Origin: Candidatus Omnitrophota bacterium
GTDB taxonomy: Bacteria > Omnitrophota > Gorgyraeia > Aquiviventales > Aquiviventaceae
DNA length: 5,453 nucleotides
Assembly: GCA_016206685.1 (NCBI GenBank)
Contig: JACQRB010000039.1
Coordinates: 1-5,453 of the forward strand
Direction: 5' to 3'
Position 1 is the stretch's first letter. Each line of letters opens with the position of its first letter. The notes under the pieces were generated by a model, which made no database searches, was not told the origin of the DNA, and worked only from the letters and a program-made list of their open reading frames with translations. Below are positions 1 to 5,119 of the stretch, in pieces. Made by a program: the position numbers and the translations under genes.

Positions 1-235
1 CGGCTGTACCGTGACCAAAGGCCTCATCCGCCGCGATGCGCTCATGCGCGTCATCCGCGGCAAGCAGCAGCTCCTCGAAACGAAGCTCTCCGGCCTCAAG
101 CGGGTCAAGGACGACGTGCGGGAAGTACAGGAGGGCCTGGAGTGCGGCATCTCGCTTGAGGGGAATGCGGACCTCCAGCCCGGCGATCTCCTCGAGGCGT
201 GGGAGATCAAGAAGGTCGCCCGCAAGTTGGCGTGA
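1..235 (+). CDS. infB: Translation initiation factor IF-2, C-terminal fragment (5' end outside window)
   Basis: IF-2 is the cytosolic GTPase that brings initiator tRNA to the ribosome. Only the last 77 residues are visible, read from base 2 to the TGA at 233-235; the GTPase domain lies upstream. The fragment reads as the last beta-barrel domain of IF-2, the one that binds fMet-tRNA. It has a Gly-Cys-x-Val-Thr-x-Gly start, then LKRVKDDVREVQEGLECGIS, then an acidic Asp/Gly-rich turn and GDLLEAWEIKKVARKL. The KDDV-EV--G-ECGI pattern is highly characteristic of IF-2. The GTG at base 11 is an internal codon, not a start. In most bacteria rbfA follows infB; here a repeat element and trpS follow. 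Identification is confident although partial. Confidence 0.95.
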   Translation, partial: GCTVTKGLIRRDALMRVIRGKQQLLETKLSGLKRVKDDVREVQEGLECGISLEGNADLQPGDLLEAWEIKKVARKLA

Positions 236-245
236 AACCAAACCT

Positions 246-323
246 CCAGACTTCAGACCCCAGACTTCAGGTGGGTACGTCTTCCTGACGTCTGATGTCT
301 GATGTCTGATGTCTGATGTCTGA
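246..323. repeat. Heptamer-array palindrome 1, infB-trpS gap
   Basis: The left arm is tandem 7-mers: CAGACTT (247-253), CAGACCC (254-260), CAGACTT (261-267), then CAG. The right arm is CTGACGT (285-291) followed by four exact CTGATGT copies (292-319) and CTGA (320-323). Bases 247-271 are the imperfect reverse complement of 284-308: 21 of 25 positions match, around a 12-nt loop (272-283). The right arm has more units than the left, so the left arm can also pair in registers shifted by 7 or 14 nt, and the furthest of these covers the trpS ATG at 316. No T-run follows, so a classical intrinsic terminator is unlikely. This is an intergenic repeat of unknown function; its structure is read directly from the sequence. 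Confidence 0.9.
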
Positions 324-1350
324 GAAGCAGCGGTGTTTGAGCGGTATGCGGCCCACCGGCAAGCTCCACCTGGGCCATTTGGTGGGGGTGCTGGAGAACT
401 GGAAGAAGCTGCAGGAGGAGTACGAGTGCTTCTTCATGGTCGCGGACTGGCACGCGCTCATGAGCGAGTACGAGCACCCGCAGGCCCTGCAGGCGGACGT
501 CTATGACAACGTGGCGGATTGGCTGGCCGGCGGCATCGATCCCGCGCGCAGCGTGATCTTCCGCCAGTCGGATGTCCCCGAGCATCTGGAGCTCTTCGCG
601 GTCCTCTCGATCCTCACGCCGCTGGGCTGGGTGGAGCGCGTCCCGACGTACAAGGAGCAGTTGCGGGAGCTGCAAGGCCGGGACCTGGCGACCTACGGCT
701 TCCTCGGCTATCCCGTCTTGCAGGCGGCCGATATCCTCCTCTACAAAGCCCACGTGGTGCCGGTCGGCGAGGACCAGCTGCCGCATCTGGAGCTGACGCG
801 CGAGATCGCCCGGCGCTTTCATTTCTTGTATCAGCGCGAGCTATTTCCTGAGCCGCGCGCGTTGTTGACGCAGGCGGCGAAGCTGCTGGGGACGGACGGG
901 CGCAAGATGTCCAAGAGCTACCGGAACGCGATCAATCTCTCCGAGGAGCCTGACGCCATCCGCCGGCTCGCCCAATCCATGTTCACCGACCCCTTGCGCA
1001 TCAAGCGCACCGACCCCGGGCATCCGGAGGCGTGCAACGTGTGCCACTACTGGCGCGTGTTCGCCCCGCAGCGCGCGGATGTCGTGTGGGAGGAGTGCCG
1101 CACCGCCGCGCGCGGCTGCGTGCAGAACAAGCAGGAATTGTCCGACGTCCTGATTCAGGTGACCGAGCCCTTCCGCGCCGCCCGCGCGCGGTTTGCCTCG
1201 GCCTCCGCGATGCAGCGCCGGATTGAGGAGGTCCTGCAGGATGGCGCGGCGCGCGCCCGTCGTGTCGCCCGGCAGACGATGGACGAGGTCAAGCGCGTGA
1301 TCGGGTTAGCGAGTGTTGGCAGCGCGGCAGGACCCGCTGCCCCCAGATGA
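316..1350 (+). CDS. trpS: Tryptophanyl-tRNA synthetase
   Basis: This class I cytosolic synthetase activates tryptophan with ATP and charges tRNA-Trp. From the ATG at 316 it is 344 residues. The HIGH-type signature is HLGH (residues 18-21) within GMRPTGKLHLGH, and the KMSKS loop is at 197-201 within GTDGRKMSKS. The AADILLYKA and VGEDQ segments (about 138-153) are typical TrpS active-site regions. The protein resembles the Thermotoga type, some members of which bind a [4Fe-4S] cluster near the anticodon region. Here cysteines are at 240, 243, 261 and 268, but the usual last ligand position (271) is Asn. The start is uncertain: ATG 316 lies inside the heptamer array and has no Shine-Dalgarno. 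TTG 337, preceded by GAGAAG at 322-327, would begin closer to where homologues begin and give 337 residues. scpA follows after 18 nt, probably co-transcribed. Confidence 0.96.
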   Translation: MSEKQRCLSGMRPTGKLHLGHLVGVLENWKKLQEEYECFFMVADWHALMSEYEHPQALQADVYDNVADWLAGGIDPARSVIFRQSDVPEHLELFAVLSILTPLGWVERVPTYKEQLRELQGRDLATYGFLGYPVLQAADILLYKAHVVPVGEDQLPHLELTREIARRFHFLYQRELFPEPRALLTQAAKLLGTDGRKMSKSYRNAINLSEEPDAIRRLAQSMFTDPLRIKRTDPGHPEACNVCHYWRVFAPQRADVVWEECRTAARGCVQNKQELSDVLIQVTEPFRAARARFASASAMQRRIEEVLQDGAARARRVARQTMDEVKRVIGLASVGSAAGPAAPR

Positions 1351-1368
1351 CCGACAGGGCATAAGACG

Positions 1369-2115
1369 ATGCGATACGACGTGACGCAAGATGTGTTCGA
1401 GGGGCCGCTGGGCCTGCTCGTCGAGCTGGCCAAGCACAACCTCCTGGACGTGTTCCTCATCAAGCTGCAGGAGCTGGGCGCCCAGTACCTGAGGCTGGTC
1501 AAGGCAGGGGGCTGGAGCTTGAATGAGCTGGCGGAGCCGCTGCCGCTGTTGGGACAGCTCCTCGCCCTGAAAGCCCGGCTCCTCCTGCCGCAACCGCCGC
1601 CAGTCGAAGACGAGGAACAGCCGATCAGCCTGGAAGAGCTGCAGGCGCGCCTGGCCGAGTATGAGCGGTTCAAGAGCGTCGCGCAGGTGCTCGCCCAGCT
1701 GCACACCCTGCAACATGAGTATTTCACCCGGACCCGCCCGGAGGACGCCGAGGCGCAGGCGGGCAGCGACGAGCCGGCAGCCGCCGGGGCCCTCAGCCCC
1801 GCGCCGCTTGGCAAGGAAGTCGGCTTGATCGACCTGATGACGGCCTTCACCAAGGTCTTGGACCGGGCCCAGGCGCCGATCTACGAGGTGGAGCAGGAGC
1901 CCTGGACGGTGGAGATGAAGGTGGAGGAGCTGCGCGTGCTGCTGACCGTGCGCGCGCAGATCGCCTTCACCGACTTGTTCTCGGCGGAGAAAACCAAACT
2001 CGAGCTGGTGGTGACGTTCCTGGCGCTGCTGGAGCTGGTGCGCCAACGCCTGTGCCGCGCGGTGCAGGAGCGGCACTTCGGCGACATCCTCATCGTGCGC
2101 CGGGAACCACTGTGA
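1369..2115 (+). CDS. scpA: Segregation and condensation protein A (kleisin)
   Basis: ScpA is the kleisin subunit that bridges the SMC ATPase heads and binds ScpB, compacting and segregating the nucleoid. The 248-residue length is usual. The N-terminal hallmark is FEGPLGLLVELAKHNLLDVF (residues 10-29), followed by a helical region with LLGQLLALKARLLL (60-73). Residues about 122-150 are an Ala/Pro/Glu-rich, probably disordered linker. The C-terminal winged helix that binds an SMC head ends in VVTFLALLELV then ERHFGDILI (214-242). ATG 1369 is supported because an in-frame stop, the trpS TGA at 1348-1350, lies just upstream; only a weak GGG-type ribosome site is visible. scpB follows, but unlike the usual tight pair it is separated by 107 nt holding a palindrome. 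Confidence 0.95.
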   Translation: MRYDVTQDVFEGPLGLLVELAKHNLLDVFLIKLQELGAQYLRLVKAGGWSLNELAEPLPLLGQLLALKARLLLPQPPPVEDEEQPISLEELQARLAEYERFKSVAQVLAQLHTLQHEYFTRTRPEDAEAQAGSDEPAAAGALSPAPLGKEVGLIDLMTAFTKVLDRAQAPIYEVEQEPWTVEMKVEELRVLLTVRAQIAFTDLFSAEKTKLELVVTFLALLELVRQRLCRAVQERHFGDILIVRREPL

Positions 2116-2123
2116 AAGACGAT

Positions 2124-2210
2124 GGTTGAGTCCATAGTCCATAGACCGTAGTCCATAGCCAAAAATGCTTGATCGTCTATGGACTATCGACTATTGACTA
2201 TGGACTAACC
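2124..2210. repeat. Heptamer-array palindrome 2, scpA-scpB gap
   Basis: The left arm is four 7-mers: TCCATAG (2131), TCCATAG (2138), ACCGTAG (2145) and TCCATAG (2152-2158). The right arm is CTATGGA (2177), CTATCGA (2184), CTATTGA (2191), CTATGGA (2198-2204) and CTA. The 28-nt arms match as reverse complements at 24 positions, around an 18-nt loop (2159-2176). The stem extends outward: AG (2129-2130) pairs with CT (2205-2206), and GGTT (2124-2127) with AACC (2207-2210), leaving one bulged G. It has the same architecture as the infB-trpS element with a different 7-mer. It ends 4 nt before the AGGT (2214-2217) that may serve as the scpB ribosome site. No T-run abuts the stem, so intrinsic termination is not well supported. 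Confidence 0.92.
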
Positions 2211-2222
2211 GGTAGGTTTTCC

Positions 2223-2840
2223 ATGGAATTGTCGCAGGCCAAGCGGATCATCGAAGCGCTGCTGTTTATCAGCGGCCAGCCGGTCTCCCTGAAGCGGCTC
2301 AAGGAGGTCATCGAAGAGCTGGAGCCCCGGGCGCTGCGCCAGCTCATCACCCAGCTGGACGAGGAGTACGCGCAGGCCCAGCGCGCCGTCCGGATCCAGG
2401 AAGTGGCGGACGGCTTTCGGCTGGTGACGGACCCGGCGCTCTCCCCCTGGATGAAGCGGGCCCTGGCGCTGCCCAGGGAAGAGTTAGTCAGCAAAGCGGC
2501 GATGGAGACGCTGGCGATCGTCGCCTATCGCCAACCGATCACCAAGGCCGAGGTCGAGCTGATCCGCGGGGTGGACGTCACCGCGACGCTCGAGACGCTC
2601 TTGGAGCGGCAGTTCGTGCGGGTGGCGGGCCGCAAGGACACGCCGGGACGCCCGCTGTTGTACGGGACGACGACGGAATTCCTGCGGCATTTCGGCCTCA
2701 AGAGCCTGGAGGATCTGCCGCCGATGGGCAAGGAGGCCGGCATGCCGACCCTCTCCGCGCCGGAGGGAGAGCGCCGATTGATTGTGCCGGTGGAATCCGC
2801 GGAACATGGAAACCCTTCAGCAGTTACGCAAACGCATTGA
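2223..2840 (+). CDS. scpB: Segregation and condensation protein B
   Basis: ScpB is the winged-helix partner of ScpA in the SMC-ScpAB condensin; it dimerises and binds the ScpA linker. From ATG 2223 the protein has 205 residues, normal for the family. The N-terminal helix is LSQAKRIIEALLFISGQPVS (residues 3-22). The strongest signatures are METLAIVAYRQPITKAEVEL (94-113) with IRGVD just after, and GRKDTPGRPLLYGTTTEFL (136-154) followed by HFGLKSLEDLPP (156-167). ATG 2223 was chosen because family homology begins there. An upstream in-frame TTG at 2169 would add 18 residues encoded by the heptamer repeat. AGGT at 2214-2217, 5 nt upstream, is a modest ribosome site. The last 35 nt overlap the chorismate mutase gene, suggesting translational coupling. 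Confidence 0.95.
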   Translation: MELSQAKRIIEALLFISGQPVSLKRLKEVIEELEPRALRQLITQLDEEYAQAQRAVRIQEVADGFRLVTDPALSPWMKRALALPREELVSKAAMETLAIVAYRQPITKAEVELIRGVDVTATLETLLERQFVRVAGRKDTPGRPLLYGTTTEFLRHFGLKSLEDLPPMGKEAGMPTLSAPEGERRLIVPVESAEHGNPSAVTQTH

Positions 2841-3069
2841 CCAGGTGGATCGCCGCCTGCTGCGCCTGCTCAACCAGCGGGCCGGCCTTGCGCTGCGCGT
2901 GGGCCGGCTCAAGAAGCGCCGCGGCCGCTCCCTGTTTGATCCCCGGCGCGAGCGGGCCATCCTGCGCCGGTTGACCGTCGTCAACCATGGTCCGCTTCCC
3001 GCGCAAGCGGTGCGCGCGATCTATCGCGAGATCCTCCGGCAGGTCCGCCGTCTGGAACAATCCGTCTGA
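2806..3069 (+). CDS. aroQ: Monofunctional chorismate mutase, AroQ class
   Basis: This enzyme rearranges chorismate to prephenate, the branch point to phenylalanine and tyrosine. The 87-residue, all-helical protein matches the catalytic domain of the E. coli P-protein with a constant 3-residue offset. Arg8, Arg25, Lys36, Asp45, Arg48 and Glu49 line up with E. coli Arg11, Arg28, Lys39, Asp48, Arg51 and Glu52. Gln85 probably corresponds to Gln88, so the active site looks complete. ATG 2806 gives the standard N-terminus (METLQQLRKRIDQVD); an in-frame TTG at 2782 is less likely. The gene overlaps scpB by 35 nt. pheA starts 11 nt downstream in another frame, so the two halves of a P-protein are separate here. 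The same symbol is also used for type II dehydroquinase, which this is not. Confidence 0.93.
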   Translation: METLQQLRKRIDQVDRRLLRLLNQRAGLALRVGRLKKRRGRSLFDPRRERAILRRLTVVNHGPLPAQAVRAIYREILRQVRRLEQSV

Positions 3070-3080
3070 TCTCCGTCGCC

Positions 3081-3896
3081 ATGCCGACCATCGCCTATCT
3101 GGGTCCTGAGCACACCAACACGCATGTGGCCGCGCTGAAGCGCTTCGGCCGGCGGGCTACTTATCTGCACGCCCCGACGGTGGACGATGTGTTCCATCAA
3201 GTCGAACGCCGTAAGGTGAATTATGGTGTGGTGCCGATTGAAAATTCGCTTGAGGGGGCAGTTACGCATACGCTGGATCGTTTTATCGTGATCGATTCTT
3301 CGGTGAAAATTCAAGGAGAGATTGAACGACCAATACAGCATTACTTGATTCTGTGGAAACGAGCGGCACTTAAAGATATCAAAGCCGTATTTTCTCATCC
3401 CCAGGCTTTAGCGCAATGTCGCCATTGGTTGGATCAGAACTTGGCAAAAGCAGTTCGCATTGAAACCGATTCCACGGCAGAGGCCGTTGAAGAGGTTGAA
3501 GATGCCGCGGCTGCGGCCATTGCAAGAAAAGAGCTGACGAGAAAAAAATCGCACCTCAGCGGCATTCCTATTCCCAATCAACGGGAAAATAAGACACGGT
3601 TCTTGATTCTTGGACTAGGAAACCCCAAGCCCGGTCGAACAAACAAAACCTCGGTACTATTTGCATTGAAGGATCGGCCTGGGGCGCTGTACGACGCATT
3701 GATGCCATTCAAGCGAGAGAAGATCAACCTCACGAAAATCGAATCCCGCCCATCAAAAAAGAAGGCATGGGAGTACTATTTTTTCATCGACGTGGAAGGG
3801 CATGAGTCCGAGCCAAGAGTAAAGCGCGCGTTGAAGGCGCTGTCGCGCTCGACGCTTTTGTTGCGCGTGCTCGGCTCCTATCCAGTTAGCAAGTAA
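3081..3896 (+). CDS. pheA: Prephenate dehydratase with C-terminal ACT domain
   Basis: The enzyme converts prephenate to phenylpyruvate with loss of water and CO2. It has 271 residues, typical of a monofunctional dehydratase. The catalytic part carries YGVVPIENSLEGAVTHTLD (residues 48-66), SHPQAL (105-110), STAEAV (131-136) and the TRF motif (172-174) with its catalytic Thr. The ACT domain has GALYDAL (201-207) and ESRP (221-224), the usual phenylalanine-sensing motifs, so feedback inhibition is likely. The N-terminal motif, usually GPEGTFS or GPEGTFT, reads GPEHTNTH (8-15), an unusual substitution. There is no evident Shine-Dalgarno before ATG 3081; coupling to the mutase gene ending at 3069 is plausible. 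Most of the gene's interior is much lower in GC than its two ends and its neighbours. TAA 3894-3896 is followed by a long palindrome. Confidence 0.95.
   Translation: MPTIAYLGPEHTNTHVAALKRFGRRATYLHAPTVDDVFHQVERRKVNYGVVPIENSLEGAVTHTLDRFIVIDSSVKIQGEIERPIQHYLILWKRAALKDIKAVFSHPQALAQCRHWLDQNLAKAVRIETDSTAEAVEEVEDAAAAAIARKELTRKKSHLSGIPIPNQRENKTRFLILGLGNPKPGRTNKTSVLFALKDRPGALYDALMPFKREKINLTKIESRPSKKKAWEYYFFIDVEGHESEPRVKRALKALSRSTLLLRVLGSYPVSK
3205..3780. other. Low-GC block inside pheA
   Basis: My hand count gives 257 G+C in the 540 bases of 3241-3780 (about 48%), with individual 60-base lines from 40% to 57%. The line 3121-3180, in the same gene, is 43/60 (72%), and 4201-4260 in hisC is 42/60 (70%). 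The change begins around 3181-3240 and reverses around 3781-3840. AT-ending codons (AAA, GAA, ATT, TTT) become common in the block and are rare on either side. The reading frame and family motifs stay intact throughout. Limits are approximate. A recombined segment from a lower-GC donor is one reading and a chimeric assembly is another. Confidence 0.7.
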
Positions 3897-3898
3897 TG

Positions 3899-4006
3899 GG
3901 CGGGCGGCAAGACATTCGCGTAGCCGCGAATTCAGATTTTGTCGGCCCCAGGACGCGCTCGGCGACAAAATCTGCTGAGCGGCGGCGAATGGATTGCCAG
4001 CCCGCC
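3899..4006. repeat. Long imperfect palindrome (MITE- or REP-like), pheA-hisC gap
   Basis: Four nested complementary segments share a centre near base 3953. The outer stem pairs GGCGGGCGGCAA (3899-3910) with TTGCCAGCCCGCC (3994-4006), with one bulged base. ATTCGC (3914-3919) pairs with GCGAAT (3985-3990), and CCGC (3924-3927) with GCGG (3979-3982). The inner 12-bp stem pairs CAGATTTTGTCG (3933-3944) perfectly with CGACAAAATCTG (3963-3974). A local alternative, ATTCGCG-TAGC-CGCGAAT (3914-3931), competes with the long fold. The element begins 2 nt after the pheA stop and ends 2 nt before the hisC ribosome site. No heptamer periodicity and no T-run are seen. No convincing target-site duplication is visible at its ends. 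Confidence 0.82.
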
Positions 4007-4008
4007 AC

Positions 4009-4013
4009 AGGGA
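4009..4013 (+). promoter_or_regulatory. Ribosome binding site for hisC
   Basis: AGGGA lies 5 nt upstream of ATG 4019. It supports this start over the in-frame ATG at 3896, whose extra 41 residues would be encoded by the palindrome. Confidence 0.6.
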
Positions 4014-4018
4014 CTCGC

Positions 4019-5119
4019 ATGACGACCATCGACACGCGGGCGCGCCAGGCCGTCAAGGCCATGGCGACGCTGACCTACAAGCCGGGCAAGCCGATCAAAG
4101 ACGTGCAGCGCCGGTACAAGCTCTCGTCGGTGATCAAGCTGGCCTCCAATGAGAACGCGCTCGGCCCGTCGCCGAAAGCGGTCGCCGCGCTGCGCAAGAC
4201 CACCGGCCAGCTGCACCGGTATCCGGACGCCGCCTGCGCCGAGCTGAAAGCAAAGCTCGCCAAGCGCCTGAAGGTGAATGCCTCGCAGATCGCCGTGGGC
4301 AACGGCTCCGACGAGCTGCTGGTCTTGGCGCTGCGCGCCTTCGTGGAGCCGGGGGACGAGGTCGTCGTGGCGGAGCCGACATTTTTGATCTACGCGCTGC
4401 AAGCCAGGGCCAGCGGCGCCAAGGTGATGCGGGTCCCGCTGAACAACCTGCGCTATGACTTGCCGCTCATGCGCGCGGTCGTCAGCAAGCACACCAAGCT
4501 GGTGTTCATCGCCAACCCGGACAACCCGACCGGCAGCTACGTCACGAAGCGCGAGTTGGAGGAGTTCCTCCGCGGGTTGCCGGAGCAGGTGGTCGTGGTC
4601 GTTGATGAGGCGTATTACGAGTTCGTGGACGCCAAGGACTACCCGCAGACAGTCAGCTACGTGAACCGCGCGCCGGTCATTGTCACGCGCAGCTTCTCCA
4701 AGGCCTACGGGCTGGCCGGGCTGCGCATCGGCTATTGTATCGCGCGCCCGTCGCTGATCGCCGCGCTGGAGGCGGTGCGCGAGCCGTTCAACGTCAACCG
4801 GCTCGCCCAGGACGCTGCGGTCGCCGCCCTGGATGATCGCGCCTTCCTCGAGCGGACGCGGCGCATGATCCGCCAGGGACGGGCGTATCTGGGCTTGGAG
4901 CTGGCGCAACTGGGCTTAAGGGTCGTGCCCAGCGTGGCGAATTTCCTGCTGGTCGAGCTCGGTCCCAAGGCTTCCCAGGCGGCGCAGGCGCTCTTGCGGC
5001 GCGGGGTGATCGTGCGCGAGATGAGCGCGTGGAAGCTCGACGGATTTGTGCGGGTGACGATCGGGACCATGCCCGAGAATCGGCGCTTCATTCAAGCCCT
5101 GAAGGAGGTAGTGGGATGA
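4019..5119 (+). CDS. hisC: HisC-type PLP aminotransferase (histidinol-phosphate or aromatic)
   Basis: This is a class I/II fold PLP aminotransferase of the HisC family, 366 residues from ATG 4019. Visible signatures are YKPGKPIKDVQR (residues 20-31), LASNENALGPS (41-51; most homologues have SNENPLG), NGSDE (95-99), NPDNPTG (166-172) and DEAYYEF (196-202). SFSKAYGLAGLRIGY (225-239) carries the PLP lysine Lys228, and Arg345 in FVRVTIG probably binds the substrate carboxylate. Family members make histidinol phosphate, transaminate phenylpyruvate or 4-hydroxyphenylpyruvate, or do both. Its place between pheA and aroF favours an aromatic role, but the sequence alone does not settle substrate choice. 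The stop overlaps the aroF start at ATGA. The gene returns to about 70% GC after the low-GC block in pheA. Confidence 0.92.
   Translation: MTTIDTRARQAVKAMATLTYKPGKPIKDVQRRYKLSSVIKLASNENALGPSPKAVAALRKTTGQLHRYPDAACAELKAKLAKRLKVNASQIAVGNGSDELLVLALRAFVEPGDEVVVAEPTFLIYALQARASGAKVMRVPLNNLRYDLPLMRAVVSKHTKLVFIANPDNPTGSYVTKRELEEFLRGLPEQVVVVVDEAYYEFVDAKDYPQTVSYVNRAPVIVTRSFSKAYGLAGLRIGYCIARPSLIAALEAVREPFNVNRLAQDAAVAALDDRAFLERTRRMIRQGRAYLGLELAQLGLRVVPSVANFLLVELGPKASQAAQALLRRGVIVREMSAWKLDGFVRVTIGTMPENRRFIQALKEVVG
5103..5109 (+). promoter_or_regulatory. Strong Shine-Dalgarno for aroF
   Basis: AGGAGGT sits 6 nt upstream of ATG 5116, inside the end of hisC. It is the strongest ribosome site in the window; most other genes here have weak or no sites. 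It suggests aroF can be initiated efficiently in addition to coupling at the ATGA overlap. Confidence 0.85.

Noticed and set aside
246..323. CRISPR array
   Set aside because: The units are contiguous 7-mers with no unique spacers, and the arms are mirrored.
236..345. T-box or trp leader upstream of trpS
   Set aside because: The gap is only 80 nt, is almost all heptamer repeat, and has no T-box motif or Trp-rich leader peptide.
253..2142. Long minus-strand open frames opposite trpS and scpA
   Set aside because: They mirror codon bias of the real genes, run through the repeat elements and match no family I recognise.
246..2210. Heptamer hairpins as intrinsic terminators
   Set aside because: Neither stem is followed directly by a T-run. 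The nearest, TTTT at 2217-2220, is 6 nt past the second stem and inside the scpB ribosome region.
2169..2222. Upstream TTG start extending scpB by 18 residues
   Set aside because: The extension is encoded by the right arm of the heptamer palindrome, and ScpB family homology begins at ATG 2223, which has its own AGGT upstream.
3896..4018. ATG overlapping the pheA stop (TAATG) as the hisC start
   Set aside because: It would add 41 basic residues encoded entirely by the long palindrome. ATG 4019 has AGGGA at good spacing and fits the family N-terminus.
3932..4909. Long open frame on the minus strand opposite hisC
   Set aside because: It is the antisense of a clear hisC gene in GC-rich DNA, has Arg/Gln/His-rich composition and shows no recognisable domain.
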